A DNA stretch of 64,000 nt from Planktothrix sp. PCC 11201 (GTDB lineage Bacteria; Cyanobacteriota; Cyanobacteriia; Cyanobacteriales; Microcoleaceae), in contig NZ_LT797701.1 in assembly GCF_900009135.1 (NCBI RefSeq), positions 828,630 through 892,629 on the forward strand, given 5' to 3'. The translations under genes and the position numbers were made by a program. The notes beneath the pieces are model-generated. The model ran no database searches. It saw only the letters and a list, made by a program, of their open reading frames with translations, and had not been told where the DNA came from. This document shows positions 36,414 through 44,410 of the stretch, piece after piece (the first letter of the stretch is position 1; the number at the start of each line of letters is the position of its first letter).

Positions 36414-38340
36414 TAGCTTTGATTTTTTGAATAAGATTAAAAATTTGGTCAATCCTATAATTACAGACTAAATCGGTTAAAGCCTGGGATAGACCTGCCT
36501 GTTCCGAAGGGATTTCTTGAATTAAATCTAAAACTAAATCATAATCTAAATCAATACTCGCTTGATACAGTTCCTCAACCCAAACGGAGGGCATTTTGTT
36601 AAAGCTCTCATGGGTGAGAATAGAATTGGGGGGTTTGAACAGGTTTGGGGCGGGTTCACCTGTATAAATGTACTCAAGACCTAGATATTTTTCCATCATC
36701 TCAAAAATATGAAATTCCCGAAAGGGTTTTCTGATAAAATCATCACAACCCATCGCAAGAACCTGGGCTGTTTGTTCTTCTAAAACACTCGCCGTAACCG
36801 CAATAATCACCGTGGAACTGCCCTGGGAATCACTTTTAATCTGTTTTGTAGCTTCTGAACCACTCATAATCGGCATAATCATATCCATAAAAATTAAATT
36901 CGGTTTCCACCCTTGAAAAATTTCTACAGCTTCCCTTCCATTGGCAGCTTCTTTTAATTGAAATCCCAAGGGTTGAAGCAATTGGATTAATAATTTACGG
37001 TTAGAAATTTTATCATCAACAATTAATATTTTATAGACGGGTTGATCGGCAACTAAACCGATGACTTGCTTGGGATAAAGTTGATGGGATAAATCAATAT
37101 TTTCAATGGATTTAGCTTTAATATCAAAGGTAAAGGTTGTCCCAATACCAACTTTAGAATTAACTTGAATTTCTCCCCCCATCAGTTGGACAAATTTCTG
37201 AGTAATTGATAGACCTAATCCGGTTCCTTCATCGGCTTTTTTTCCCGTTTGGGTCTGTGTAAAGGCTTGAAAAAGCTGATTCATTTCTTCGGGTTCAATT
37301 CCAACTCCCGTATCTTTGACGACAAAAATAAGTCGAATTTGTGGGGATGCAATTGGCTCACAAGCAACACTTAAATCTATGCCACCTTTTGAGGTAAACT
37401 TGAGAGCATTATTGAGTAAATTAATTAAAATCTGACGCAGTTTGATTTGATCCGTACAGATATATTCAGGGACGGTTTCGGCACAGGTGAATTTTAAAAA
37501 TAAGTTCTCATTTTCCGCTTTCAGGGAAAACATATCCTCTAAATCTTGAAACAAATGATACAAATTAAAGTTAGTCTCATTTAAGGTTATTTTGCCCGCT
37601 TCAATTTTAGCTAAATCTAATAGTTGGTTAATTAAATTTAATAAGTGTTCACCACTTTGTAAAATGATCTTCACTTGTTCTTGATGTTCGGGAGAAAGGG
37701 TTGTGCTTCGATTCATTAATTGAGCAAAGCCTAAAATTGCATTCAGGGGCGATCGCAATTCATGACTCATATTTGCTAAAAAGGTACTTTTAGACTGGTT
37801 TGCAACTTCAGCAGCCTGTTTTGCCTGTTCTAATTCTGCGGTTCGTTCAGTAACTTTGTGTTCTAGGGAGATATTTAATTGTTGTAATTCTATATTTAAT
37901 TCTTGTAATTTTTGATTTTGTTCTAAAAGTTGTTGTTCTTGAGTATAGCGTCTTAATGCTTCTTGAACCGTTAAAATTAGGTCGGTTTCATCCCAAGGTT
38001 TGCTAATATAACGATACAAACTTGCTTGATTTACTACGTTACCCACCGATTGAATATCCGCTTGTCCGGTTAACATTATTTTTAACATTTGAGGATAGTT
38101 TTGATGCAATTCAATTAATAACTCATCTCCCTGCAATCCTGACATGATTTGATCGGAAATGACTAATGCGACTTCCAACCCTTCCTGGTATAATTCGGCA
38201 ATCACTTCTAAGGCTTCTTCGCCACTTTCTGCTGATTCTAATTCATAATTTTGAGGTAAATGCCGTTTGAGTTGTTCTTTGAGACTTTCTAAAATAACGG
38301 GTTCGTCATCTACACATAAAATTGCCAATTGTTTATTCAT
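36403..38340 (-). CDS. Receiver-histidine kinase-receiver hybrid
   Basis: 645 residues. An N-terminal receiver (about 3-130) with CVDDEPVILESLKEQL, acceptor in VISDQIMSG and the LTGQAD block; a coiled coil; HisKA with phosphoacceptor in FLANMSHELRSPLNAILG; HATPase with LINLLNNALKFTSKGG and [12 protein letters not shown]; a second receiver with MDMIMPIMSGSEA (about 440-560). No membrane segment, so cytosolic. Its last codons overlap the RR-GGDEF gene. The N-terminal receiver is a paralogue of the single-domain regulator 62 bp upstream, which suggests a phosphorelay. Confidence 0.95.
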   Translation of the reverse strand: MNKQLAILCVDDEPVILESLKEQLKRHLPQNYELESAESGEEALEVIAELYQEGLEVALVISDQIMSGLQGDELLIELHQNYPQMLKIMLTGQADIQSVGNVVNQASLYRYISKPWDETDLILTVQEALRRYTQEQQLLEQNQKLQELNIELQQLNISLEHKVTERTAELEQAKQAAEVANQSKSTFLANMSHELRSPLNAILGFAQLMNRSTTLSPEHQEQVKIILQSGEHLLNLINQLLDLAKIEAGKITLNETNFNLYHLFQDLEDMFSLKAENENLFLKFTCAETVPEYICTDQIKLRQILINLLNNALKFTSKGGIDLSVACEPIASPQIRLIFVVKDTGVGIEPEEMNQLFQAFTQTQTGKKADEGTGLGLSITQKFVQLMGGEIQVNSKVGIGTTFTFDIKAKSIENIDLSHQLYPKQVIGLVADQPVYKILIVDDKISNRKLLIQLLQPLGFQLKEAANGREAVEIFQGWKPNLIFMDMIMPIMSGSEATKQIKSDSQGSSTVIIAVTASVLEEQTAQVLAMGCDDFIRKPFREFHIFEMMEKYLGLEYIYTGEPAPNLFKPPNSILTHESFNKMPSVWVEELYQASIDLDYDLVLDLIQEIPSEQAGLSQALTDLVCNYRIDQIFNLIQKIKANEY

Positions 38341-38354
38341 AAAAAGGGAAGTGA

Positions 38355-38386
38355 GAATTACGAATTACGAATTACGAATTACGAAT
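38355..38386. repeat. Tandem repeat of GAATTAC
   Basis: Four to five direct copies of the heptamer GAATTAC lie between the single-domain regulator and the hybrid kinase start, a typical cyanobacterial short tandemly repeated repetitive sequence. Confidence 0.85.
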
Positions 38387-38401
38387 GGGTAATAACCTGA
38401 C

Positions 38402-38791
38402 TTATCCTAATGCTGATGCAATGGTTTGGGCTAATTCTTCTTCTGTCCAAGGTTTATAAATACAGCGATATAAATTAGCGTATTTTTGAGCCCGTTTGAT
38501 GGCTTCTTCATCCGCTTGTCCAGTTAACATCACTTTGATAATTTTAGGAAAGCGACGATGAACTTCAATTAAAAATTCATCGCCTCGCATTTCTGGCATT
38601 AACCAATCAGAAACAATAATTAAGACTTCAATGGCTTCTTGTTGTAAATCTTCTATAATATCTAAGGCTTCCGGGGCACTTTCTGCCCCTTCATAGATAT
38701 ACTCATTACCAAATTTACGTTTAAGTTGTTCTAGGATACTTTCTAAAATAAACCCTTCATCATCTACACAAATAATTGCTTTTTCTACCAT
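38402..38791 (-). CDS. Single-domain response regulator
   Basis: 129 residues, one receiver domain: CVDDEGFILESILEQLKRKF, acceptor in IIVSDWLMPEMRGDEF, switch LTGQADEEAI and the KPW motif near the end. It strongly resembles the N-terminal receiver of the next gene. There is no output domain, so it probably acts by phosphotransfer or protein contact within the cluster. Confidence 0.94.
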   Translation of the reverse strand: MVEKAIICVDDEGFILESILEQLKRKFGNEYIYEGAESAPEALDIIEDLQQEAIEVLIIVSDWLMPEMRGDEFLIEVHRRFPKIIKVMLTGQADEEAIKRAQKYANLYRCIYKPWTEEELAQTIASALG

Positions 38792-38873
38792 GTTTTTATA
38801 TCCTTGATTTTAATTAAGAGTTTTGGTATTAATTTTCAAACGGGTATCGGCATGGGTCGATTCTAACATAAAC

Positions 38874-38963
38874 AGGACTTACGCAAAACAACCCTATCTA
38901 GTAGGGGCGAACGGCCGTTCGCCCCTACAGATGGTGTATAATTGGGTATTCTGCGTAAGTCCT
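38874..38963. mobile_element. 90-bp MITE-like element
   Basis: Terminal inverted repeats AGGACTTACGCA (38874-38885) and TGCGTAAGTCCT (38952-38963) bound a core with a perfect 28-bp palindrome (38901-38928, arm GTAGGGGCGAACGG). It has no coding capacity. It lies between two signalling genes on the minus strand. A partial copy of the terminal repeat (TTAGGACTTAC) occurs at about 29085. Confidence 0.8.
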
Positions 38964-38969
38964 AATAAA

Positions 38970-41720
38970 TTATGAAACTAGGCCGTTATCAGCTTCAGAT
39001 CGAGGCAAACAGAGGGTAAAAGTTGTAGTTCCAGGTTGGCTTTCAACAGCGATCTCTCCTTGATGTTTACTAATAATTTTTTTAACAATATCTAATCCTA
39101 AACCGCTCCCTTCTCCTAGGGGTTTAGTGGTAAAAAAGGGTTGAAAAATTCGCCCTTGAATTTCAGAGGGAATCCCACAACCAGAATCCGTAATTTTAAT
39201 TATAAACTCGGTTTCTTTTTCCTCAACTAAAATTTTCAGGGTTCCCTGACCATTCATGGCTTGAATACTATTATGAATTAAATTTGTCCAAACCTGCATT
39301 AATTCATCGGGATAACAGTTAAAGGGATGGTTAATTTGATAGATTCGAGTTACTTCTATTCCCCGTTTAAGCTGATTATGATAAAGTTCTAAAACCGTAT
39401 CAATTCCTTCTGTAATTAATACGGATTGCTTTTTTTCACTATTATCATAACGGGCATAATTTTTGAGGGCAAAAACGACTTTAGAAGCTCGTTCTATGGC
39501 CGTAATCATCGTTTGATTATTGCGTTGAAGTCGCGCGAGATTATAAGTTAAATTTAATAACCATTCTTGTTCAGGATGTTGCAGAATGGGTAAAAATGAT
39601 TCTGGATGATCATAAATCCCAATATCCACTAAGATATCCGCCATTTTTCGATAGGATTCGATGTGATAATCTTTTAGTATTTGAGTTAATTGACGTTTAT
39701 ATTCGCGCTGTTGCCGGGTAGAAACTTGTTGAGAATTATTTCGCGATCGCTCTAATAAACTAAAAAACACAAATTGTAGGTCAGGATTGAGTTTTTGAGA
39801 GAGTTTAGGTAGTTCAACTAAAGATTCAATTAGAGCTTGATTATTATTATTGATAGAGGCTTGAATTGCCCCTAATGGCGTATTAATTTCATGGGCGATG
39901 CCTGCTACCAATTGTCCTAAAGCTGCCATTTTTTCCGATTGAATCAGTTGACTTTGAGCCGTTTGTAACTGTTGCAGTGTTTGGGATAATTCCTTGGTTC
40001 GTTCTTTGACTTGACGTTCTAAGGTTTGGTTATATTTAGCTAAAATTTGTTCGGCTTCTTTGCTGGAGGTAATATCAGTAATTGTGCCCACATATCCGGT
40101 AATTTCTCCTTGATTATTGCGTTCAGCTAAGGCTTTTCCATAGACCCAAATACTACTTCCATCCGGTCTAATAAAACGATATTCGCACTGAAAAGTCACC
40201 CCTTCTTGGAGAAATGCTAACCAACTCGAAAGGGTATGATCTCGATCTTCGGGATGAATTGTTTTTGTCCAGCCCATCCCCGTCGCTTCCTCTGGACTAA
40301 GACCGATCATTTCAAAGCTTTGGTCATTGCCATAAATACAATTTCCTTTAATATCTGTGCGAAAAATTCCTACAGGTGCCGCTTTTGCTAAACTGGCATA
40401 ACGCTGTTCACTAATTTGTAAGGATTGATTCAGTTGTTGCATTTGAGTTAAAGTGGTTTGCAATTGCTTGATCATATTATTAAAAGAGCGAGTCAGTTCT
40501 CCTAATTCATCTTGGCGATTGGTTTCTAAGGGTTGATCCCATTGTCCGGCGGCAATATTTTTTGAGGACTGATTCAGTCGAATAATGGGTAATGTCACCC
40601 ATCTCGCGGTTAAAATACCAATAATAATTGCCATCATTAAAGTTAATAAACATAATAATAAAGTAGTACGATTATTGGCTTTAATTTGGTCTAAAAAATC
40701 ATTTTCAGGAACAACTAAAATGATTAACCAGCCCAATTTTTTGTTGTTAGCGAAAGGAATAACATTGAGAAAATGTTTTTCTTGATTAATAGAAAAATCA
40801 AATTTTGTGGGAATAGAAATATCATTAATATTTTTAAATTTTGTTAATAAATGTTCTGTTGCGGCTTTAGTGACTTGATTGTGGCTGGCTGTTGCTAAAA
40901 ACAGTTGATTTTGATCTCCAACTTTTCTAAAGGGTTGCTCTCCCGTGGAACTTGCTAACAAATGACCTTGAGGATCAATAATAAAAACCTGTCCGGTTTT
41001 TCCGATATTTAAGCCTTTAAGAAAAGCAATAATTTGATCTAGTCGGAGGGTTGCTAATAAGATACCTTCGATTTCTTTGTTCTGATTATAGATCGGTTCT
41101 AATGCACTAATTAATAAGCTGGGTTCTAACATAGAAACAAAGACATCACTCCAACTAGATCGACCTTCTCGTAAAACCTTTAAGTAAGTGGGATGCTGAC
41201 GTAAATTATAATCTTTTTTAATTAATTTACCTTGATTTCGATTTCCCTGAGCATCGAGCTTGAAAGTATAGAAATTATTGCCCACCTCATCTCCGACAAC
41301 ATTAACTTGAAGATCCCCATTTATGAGTTTTTGCCCCGACCGTTGTTTATTTTGATTGGTCGCAATGCCAATAAAGGTAATATCGGGATAAAGTTGAACC
41401 TGTCGCCAAAGATATTTTTCCCAAGGATATAAATTATTTGTGTTTAAAAAACCTAATTTAATTTGATTAGAATTAGTTTGGTTGATCTGTTCGGGAGTTT
41501 CTAAGAAAAACTGTAAATTTTCCTGAACCCGTGTACTGACTTGATTGATTAATTGTTGGGCTAAATTTTCAACGTCTTTTTGTCCATTTTTAAAGGAAAA
41601 ATAACCCACTAATCCTACTGTAGCGGTAATTTGTATGACAAACGGTAAGATTAAAACCGTTCTTAAGGGGAGTTTACCGATGGTTTTGGTTAGTAATTGA
41701 TTCGGGGGTGGAAGTAACAT
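38970..41720 (-). CDS. Membrane sensor histidine kinase (Cache-HAMP-PAS)
   Basis: 916 residues. Transmembrane helix 1 (about 20-42), a double-Cache-type periplasmic domain with TGQVFIIDPQGHLLAS (about 45-345), helix 2 (about 352-372), HAMP, coiled coil, PAS (about 440-560), then HisKA with phosphoacceptor in LVAGIAHEINTPLGAI and a long helical insert, and HATPase ending SGLGLDIVKKIISKH. Cache domains sense small extracellular molecules. No receiver is attached, so partners are probably among the neighbouring regulators. Confidence 0.94.
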   Translation of the reverse strand: MLLPPPNQLLTKTIGKLPLRTVLILPFVIQITATVGLVGYFSFKNGQKDVENLAQQLINQVSTRVQENLQFFLETPEQINQTNSNQIKLGFLNTNNLYPWEKYLWRQVQLYPDITFIGIATNQNKQRSGQKLINGDLQVNVVGDEVGNNFYTFKLDAQGNRNQGKLIKKDYNLRQHPTYLKVLREGRSSWSDVFVSMLEPSLLISALEPIYNQNKEIEGILLATLRLDQIIAFLKGLNIGKTGQVFIIDPQGHLLASSTGEQPFRKVGDQNQLFLATASHNQVTKAATEHLLTKFKNINDISIPTKFDFSINQEKHFLNVIPFANNKKLGWLIILVVPENDFLDQIKANNRTTLLLCLLTLMMAIIIGILTARWVTLPIIRLNQSSKNIAAGQWDQPLETNRQDELGELTRSFNNMIKQLQTTLTQMQQLNQSLQISEQRYASLAKAAPVGIFRTDIKGNCIYGNDQSFEMIGLSPEEATGMGWTKTIHPEDRDHTLSSWLAFLQEGVTFQCEYRFIRPDGSSIWVYGKALAERNNQGEITGYVGTITDITSSKEAEQILAKYNQTLERQVKERTKELSQTLQQLQTAQSQLIQSEKMAALGQLVAGIAHEINTPLGAIQASINNNNQALIESLVELPKLSQKLNPDLQFVFFSLLERSRNNSQQVSTRQQREYKRQLTQILKDYHIESYRKMADILVDIGIYDHPESFLPILQHPEQEWLLNLTYNLARLQRNNQTMITAIERASKVVFALKNYARYDNSEKKQSVLITEGIDTVLELYHNQLKRGIEVTRIYQINHPFNCYPDELMQVWTNLIHNSIQAMNGQGTLKILVEEKETEFIIKITDSGCGIPSEIQGRIFQPFFTTKPLGEGSGLGLDIVKKIISKHQGEIAVESQPGTTTFTLCLPRSEADNGLVS

Positions 41721-41805
41721 TATTTTTATAATAACTATTAATAATAGTCAGGGGATACCCATTGGTGTCAACTTAAGCCGAAAATCTGTGATTATAGTCA
41801 AGATT

Positions 41806-41870
41806 AGATCCCCCTAAATCCCCCCTTCGGCAAGCTCAGGGTACGGCATTAAAAAGGGGGAATTGGATCT
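41806..41870. repeat. AGATCC...GGATCT bounded repeat with C-rich/G-rich arms
   Basis: AGATCCCCCTAAATCCCCCC faces AAAAAGGGGG...GGATCT, giving an imperfect hairpin. The 'cccccTAAATcccccCTTAAAAAGGGGG' type repeat is common between cyanobacterial genes (from memory). Confidence 0.65.
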
Positions 41871-41915
41871 CCTCCTAGAATATAGGGTTTAAATACACAA
41901 CAGCTTACTTTTAGT

Positions 41916-42524
41916 TCAGTTTTGACGAGAAGATGGAGCCAGTTCGGGTTCGGGAGATGGCATCATTGTAGGAGAGTTTTGATAGGATTTATTAAAGCTC
42001 ATGGCAACTAATGAAAATCCCAAATAAGCGGGTAAAATAATCGCAGTAATAAAAGCCAAAACCGTTAACCAAGACCCTAAATTATTCGATTTTCCATAGG
42101 TAGAACGATAGGGATCTTGCTTAATTTGATAGGGGTTTTCTTGAGTTTCTAATCCTCTTAAACGTTTAAATCTAACCCGTCGGTCATCTAATTTTTCCAC
42201 TAAAATCCAACCTGTTACCGCTTCTTCCTGACATAACCGTTTAAAAACAGTGGGATTGCGAAATACATCTTGACTGGCGCGGACAATCTTGTATTCCCAT
42301 TCCCTGACTAAAGGTTCAGGAGATTCGGCATTAGAATAGCCGTTAGATTGTACGGATTTTGCGCGCATTTTTTTGATATCTTCTGAGTCGTAGCGAGTCA
42401 ATGTTTCTTCCTCCTCCTGTTCTAATTCTAAATTGATTTGGATGGAACAGAGCCAGTTAGCGAGTAAAACCGCATCAATCCCTAGACTACTGACCATCAG
42501 ACTTAATAGGGCAATTTCGCTCAT
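41916..42524 (-). CDS. Membrane protein with DUF4177-like region
   Basis: 202 residues. A hydrophobic N-terminus (IALLSLMVSSLGIDAVLLANW), a charged stretch, then a region WEYKIVRASQDVFRNPTVF... with GWILVEKLDDRRVRFKR, the pattern of small DUF4177-type domains, and a transmembrane helix near residues 152-175. Function unknown. It starts 2 bp after the ribD stop, so it is co-transcribed with ribD, though no link to riboflavin is evident. Confidence 0.8.
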   Translation of the reverse strand: MSEIALLSLMVSSLGIDAVLLANWLCSIQINLELEQEEEETLTRYDSEDIKKMRAKSVQSNGYSNAESPEPLVREWEYKIVRASQDVFRNPTVFKRLCQEEAVTGWILVEKLDDRRVRFKRLRGLETQENPYQIKQDPYRSTYGKSNNLGSWLTVLAFITAIILPAYLGFSLVAMSFNKSYQNSPTMMPSPEPELAPSSRQN

Positions 42525-42526
42525 AA

Positions 42527-43615
42527 TTAAGCTGGAGATAAATAACCTTCAATCCACAAATCACAACCCACAGAACCCCAAGTCATTCTTTCTAATAAAA
42601 GTGCCTCTGTCATTTGAGTAAAACCCAAATCTCCCACTGGAGAAGGCGCCCCACTGCCCCCGATAATTTTAGGGGCAATAAAGGCTAAAATTTTATGAAT
42701 GCTGCCATCTTTGAGTGCATTGGTGGCTAGAGTTCCCCCACATTCCCACAACACTGATAAAAATTGACGTTCATAGAAATAAGTCATGACTTGGGCGGGT
42801 GTCAAGGGCGACAATTCCGCGACCTCTACCCCCTTATTCCGTAGAAAATGTTGGAAATCTGGATTAACACCCTCCTCTGTTATAACTAAAGTTTTCGCCT
42901 CTTGAGTGTCCCATAAATGGGCTTGTTTGGGTAAATCTAAGGTACGACTCATGACCACCCGCAAGGGGTTGGGTTCCCCGGCATCGTGGGTTGTAAGCAA
43001 GGGATTATCTCGTCGGACGGTATTTCCGCCAACAATTACCGCATCACAGGTGACTCGTAACTGATGAACTTTTTGTCGGGCTTCTGTTCCCGTCACCCAA
43101 TAACTATGACCCGTTGTGGTGGCAATTTTTCCATCTAAGGTCATCGCATATTTCCAAATTCCTAGGGGTTGATGATGCAAAATTTGATGAGTAAATGCTT
43201 CATTTAACTGTTGACAATCGGCCGTTTCTATGCCAACAATTACCTCAATTCCCGCATCTTTTAAGCGTTGAATTCCTGTGCCGGAAACTAAGGGATTGGG
43301 GTCAACCATTCCCACTACCACTTTAGCTACTTTTGCTGCAATTAGAGCTTCTGTGCAGGGGGGAGTCCGACCAAAATGATTACAGGGTTCTAAATTAATA
43401 TATACCGTTGCTCCCCTTGCTTGTTCTCCGGCATTTTTCAAGGCAAAAACTTCGGCGTGGGGTTGACCCGCCCCCGGATGAAACCCTTCTCCAATAATTT
43501 TTCCGTCCTGAACAATCACACAACCGACTAGGGGATTAGGTGCAGTTTTTCCTAATGCTTGACGGGCTAATTTCAAGCAATGCTGCATCATTTGTTGATC
43601 AAAATTTAAGGTCAT
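42527..43615 (-). CDS. ribD: Bifunctional riboflavin deaminase/reductase RibD
   Basis: 362 residues from the ATG of MTLNFDQQMMQHC. The longer frame to 43726 translates heptamer repeats (ITHYPLPITHY) and is not credible. The deaminase zinc motifs are HAEVFAL and LEPCNHFGRTPPCTEAL; the reductase half has MTLDGKIAT, SYWVTG, IVGGNTVRRDNPLLT and a G-rich WECGGTLATNAL. It carries out two steps of riboflavin synthesis after GTP cyclohydrolase II. No FMN riboswitch upstream. Confidence 0.96.
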   Translation of the reverse strand: MTLNFDQQMMQHCLKLARQALGKTAPNPLVGCVIVQDGKIIGEGFHPGAGQPHAEVFALKNAGEQARGATVYINLEPCNHFGRTPPCTEALIAAKVAKVVVGMVDPNPLVSGTGIQRLKDAGIEVIVGIETADCQQLNEAFTHQILHHQPLGIWKYAMTLDGKIATTTGHSYWVTGTEARQKVHQLRVTCDAVIVGGNTVRRDNPLLTTHDAGEPNPLRVVMSRTLDLPKQAHLWDTQEAKTLVITEEGVNPDFQHFLRNKGVEVAELSPLTPAQVMTYFYERQFLSVLWECGGTLATNALKDGSIHKILAFIAPKIIGGSGAPSPVGDLGFTQMTEALLLERMTWGSVGCDLWIEGYLSPA

Positions 43616-43620
43616 AAAAT

Positions 43621-43749
43621 AGGGAAAATAGGTAATGGGTAATGGGTAATGGGTAATGGGTAATAGGTAATGGGTAATAAACTGAGAACTGGTACGGGCG
43701 GGTTCTTTTAGATCTAGGTTAATCACCGCGCATCTCGATGAACCCGCCC
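43621..43749. repeat. TAATGGG heptamer array and GGGCGGGTTC inverted repeat
   Basis: Six to seven near-perfect copies of GGTAATG/TAATGGG (about 43630-43677) precede ribD. Next to them GGGCGGGTTC (43696-43705) and GAACCCGCCC (43740-43749) form a 10-bp inverted repeat. Together they separate ribD from the coiled-coil gene. Confidence 0.8.
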
Positions 43750-43767
43750 CTACAACTGGTGACTGTT

Positions 43768-44340
43768 TTAACTGTCTTCAATTGATGGCAGTTGGGGTAG
43801 GGGTTGGGACTCGGGAAGTTGGGGAGTTGTAGGGGAATACTCGGGGTTTAGGGTTGTGAAGATTGACGTTCCAGACTGGGCTTGATTTTGGGCTTTGGTG
43901 AGTAAATCGACCGTATCCCCTAAAGCCATGGTTAAACTATTGCGAGTTTCCAGATGGGCAGCTTTTTCTGCTTCGAGGGCTTCAATGAGTTGATGAATTT
44001 GTTCCCGGGAGCGATCGCGTTCTAACATCACTTCAATTAATTTTGCCTTAACTTCATCCAAAGTTTTCAACGGGTCAATCTCTTGACGAACGGCGACCCG
44101 TACCTGTAACTCATTGGGTAGGGGAGACAGGCGTTGCCATCGTTCCAACTCCCCCCGCAATTCTCCCACTTGTTCTAAATACCGCCCGGCTTCTTGGCGT
44201 CGTTGTTGGGCTTCAGTATTGTAGCGTTGTCGCCATTGGTCGGAACTTTCGACCGCCGCGTTAAGATCCCGTTGGGTTTGTGCCAACTGTTGTTTTAAGC
44301 GTTTAATTTCATCAAGCCACTGCCGAACATCCTGGGTCAT
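43768..44340 (-). CDS. Coiled-coil protein of unknown function
   Basis: 190 residues from the ATG of MTQDVRQWLDEI; a longer start at 44436 would include an AT-rich leader and is unlikely. Most of the chain is a predicted coiled coil (RLKQQLAQTQRDLNAA, RQEAGRYLEQVGELRGEL, MLERDRSREQIHQLIEAL), with a proline-rich, disordered tail. No catalytic motif. It lies 70 bp after the hybrid kinase stop and may be on the same transcript. Function not recognised. Confidence 0.8.
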   Translation of the reverse strand: MTQDVRQWLDEIKRLKQQLAQTQRDLNAAVESSDQWRQRYNTEAQQRRQEAGRYLEQVGELRGELERWQRLSPLPNELQVRVAVRQEIDPLKTLDEVKAKLIEVMLERDRSREQIHQLIEALEAEKAAHLETRNSLTMALGDTVDLLTKAQNQAQSGTSIFTTLNPEYSPTTPQLPESQPLPQLPSIEDS

Positions 44341-44410
44341 AGAACTGGGAAAAATAAAAAATCGGGCAATTATTGATTTTAGTATTTTATCTAAATCTTG
44401 GTAAAATCTG

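Noticed and set aside
43621-43680. Regular heptamer array considered as CRISPR
   Set aside because: There are no spacers; it is a simple tandem repeat of TAATGGG type.
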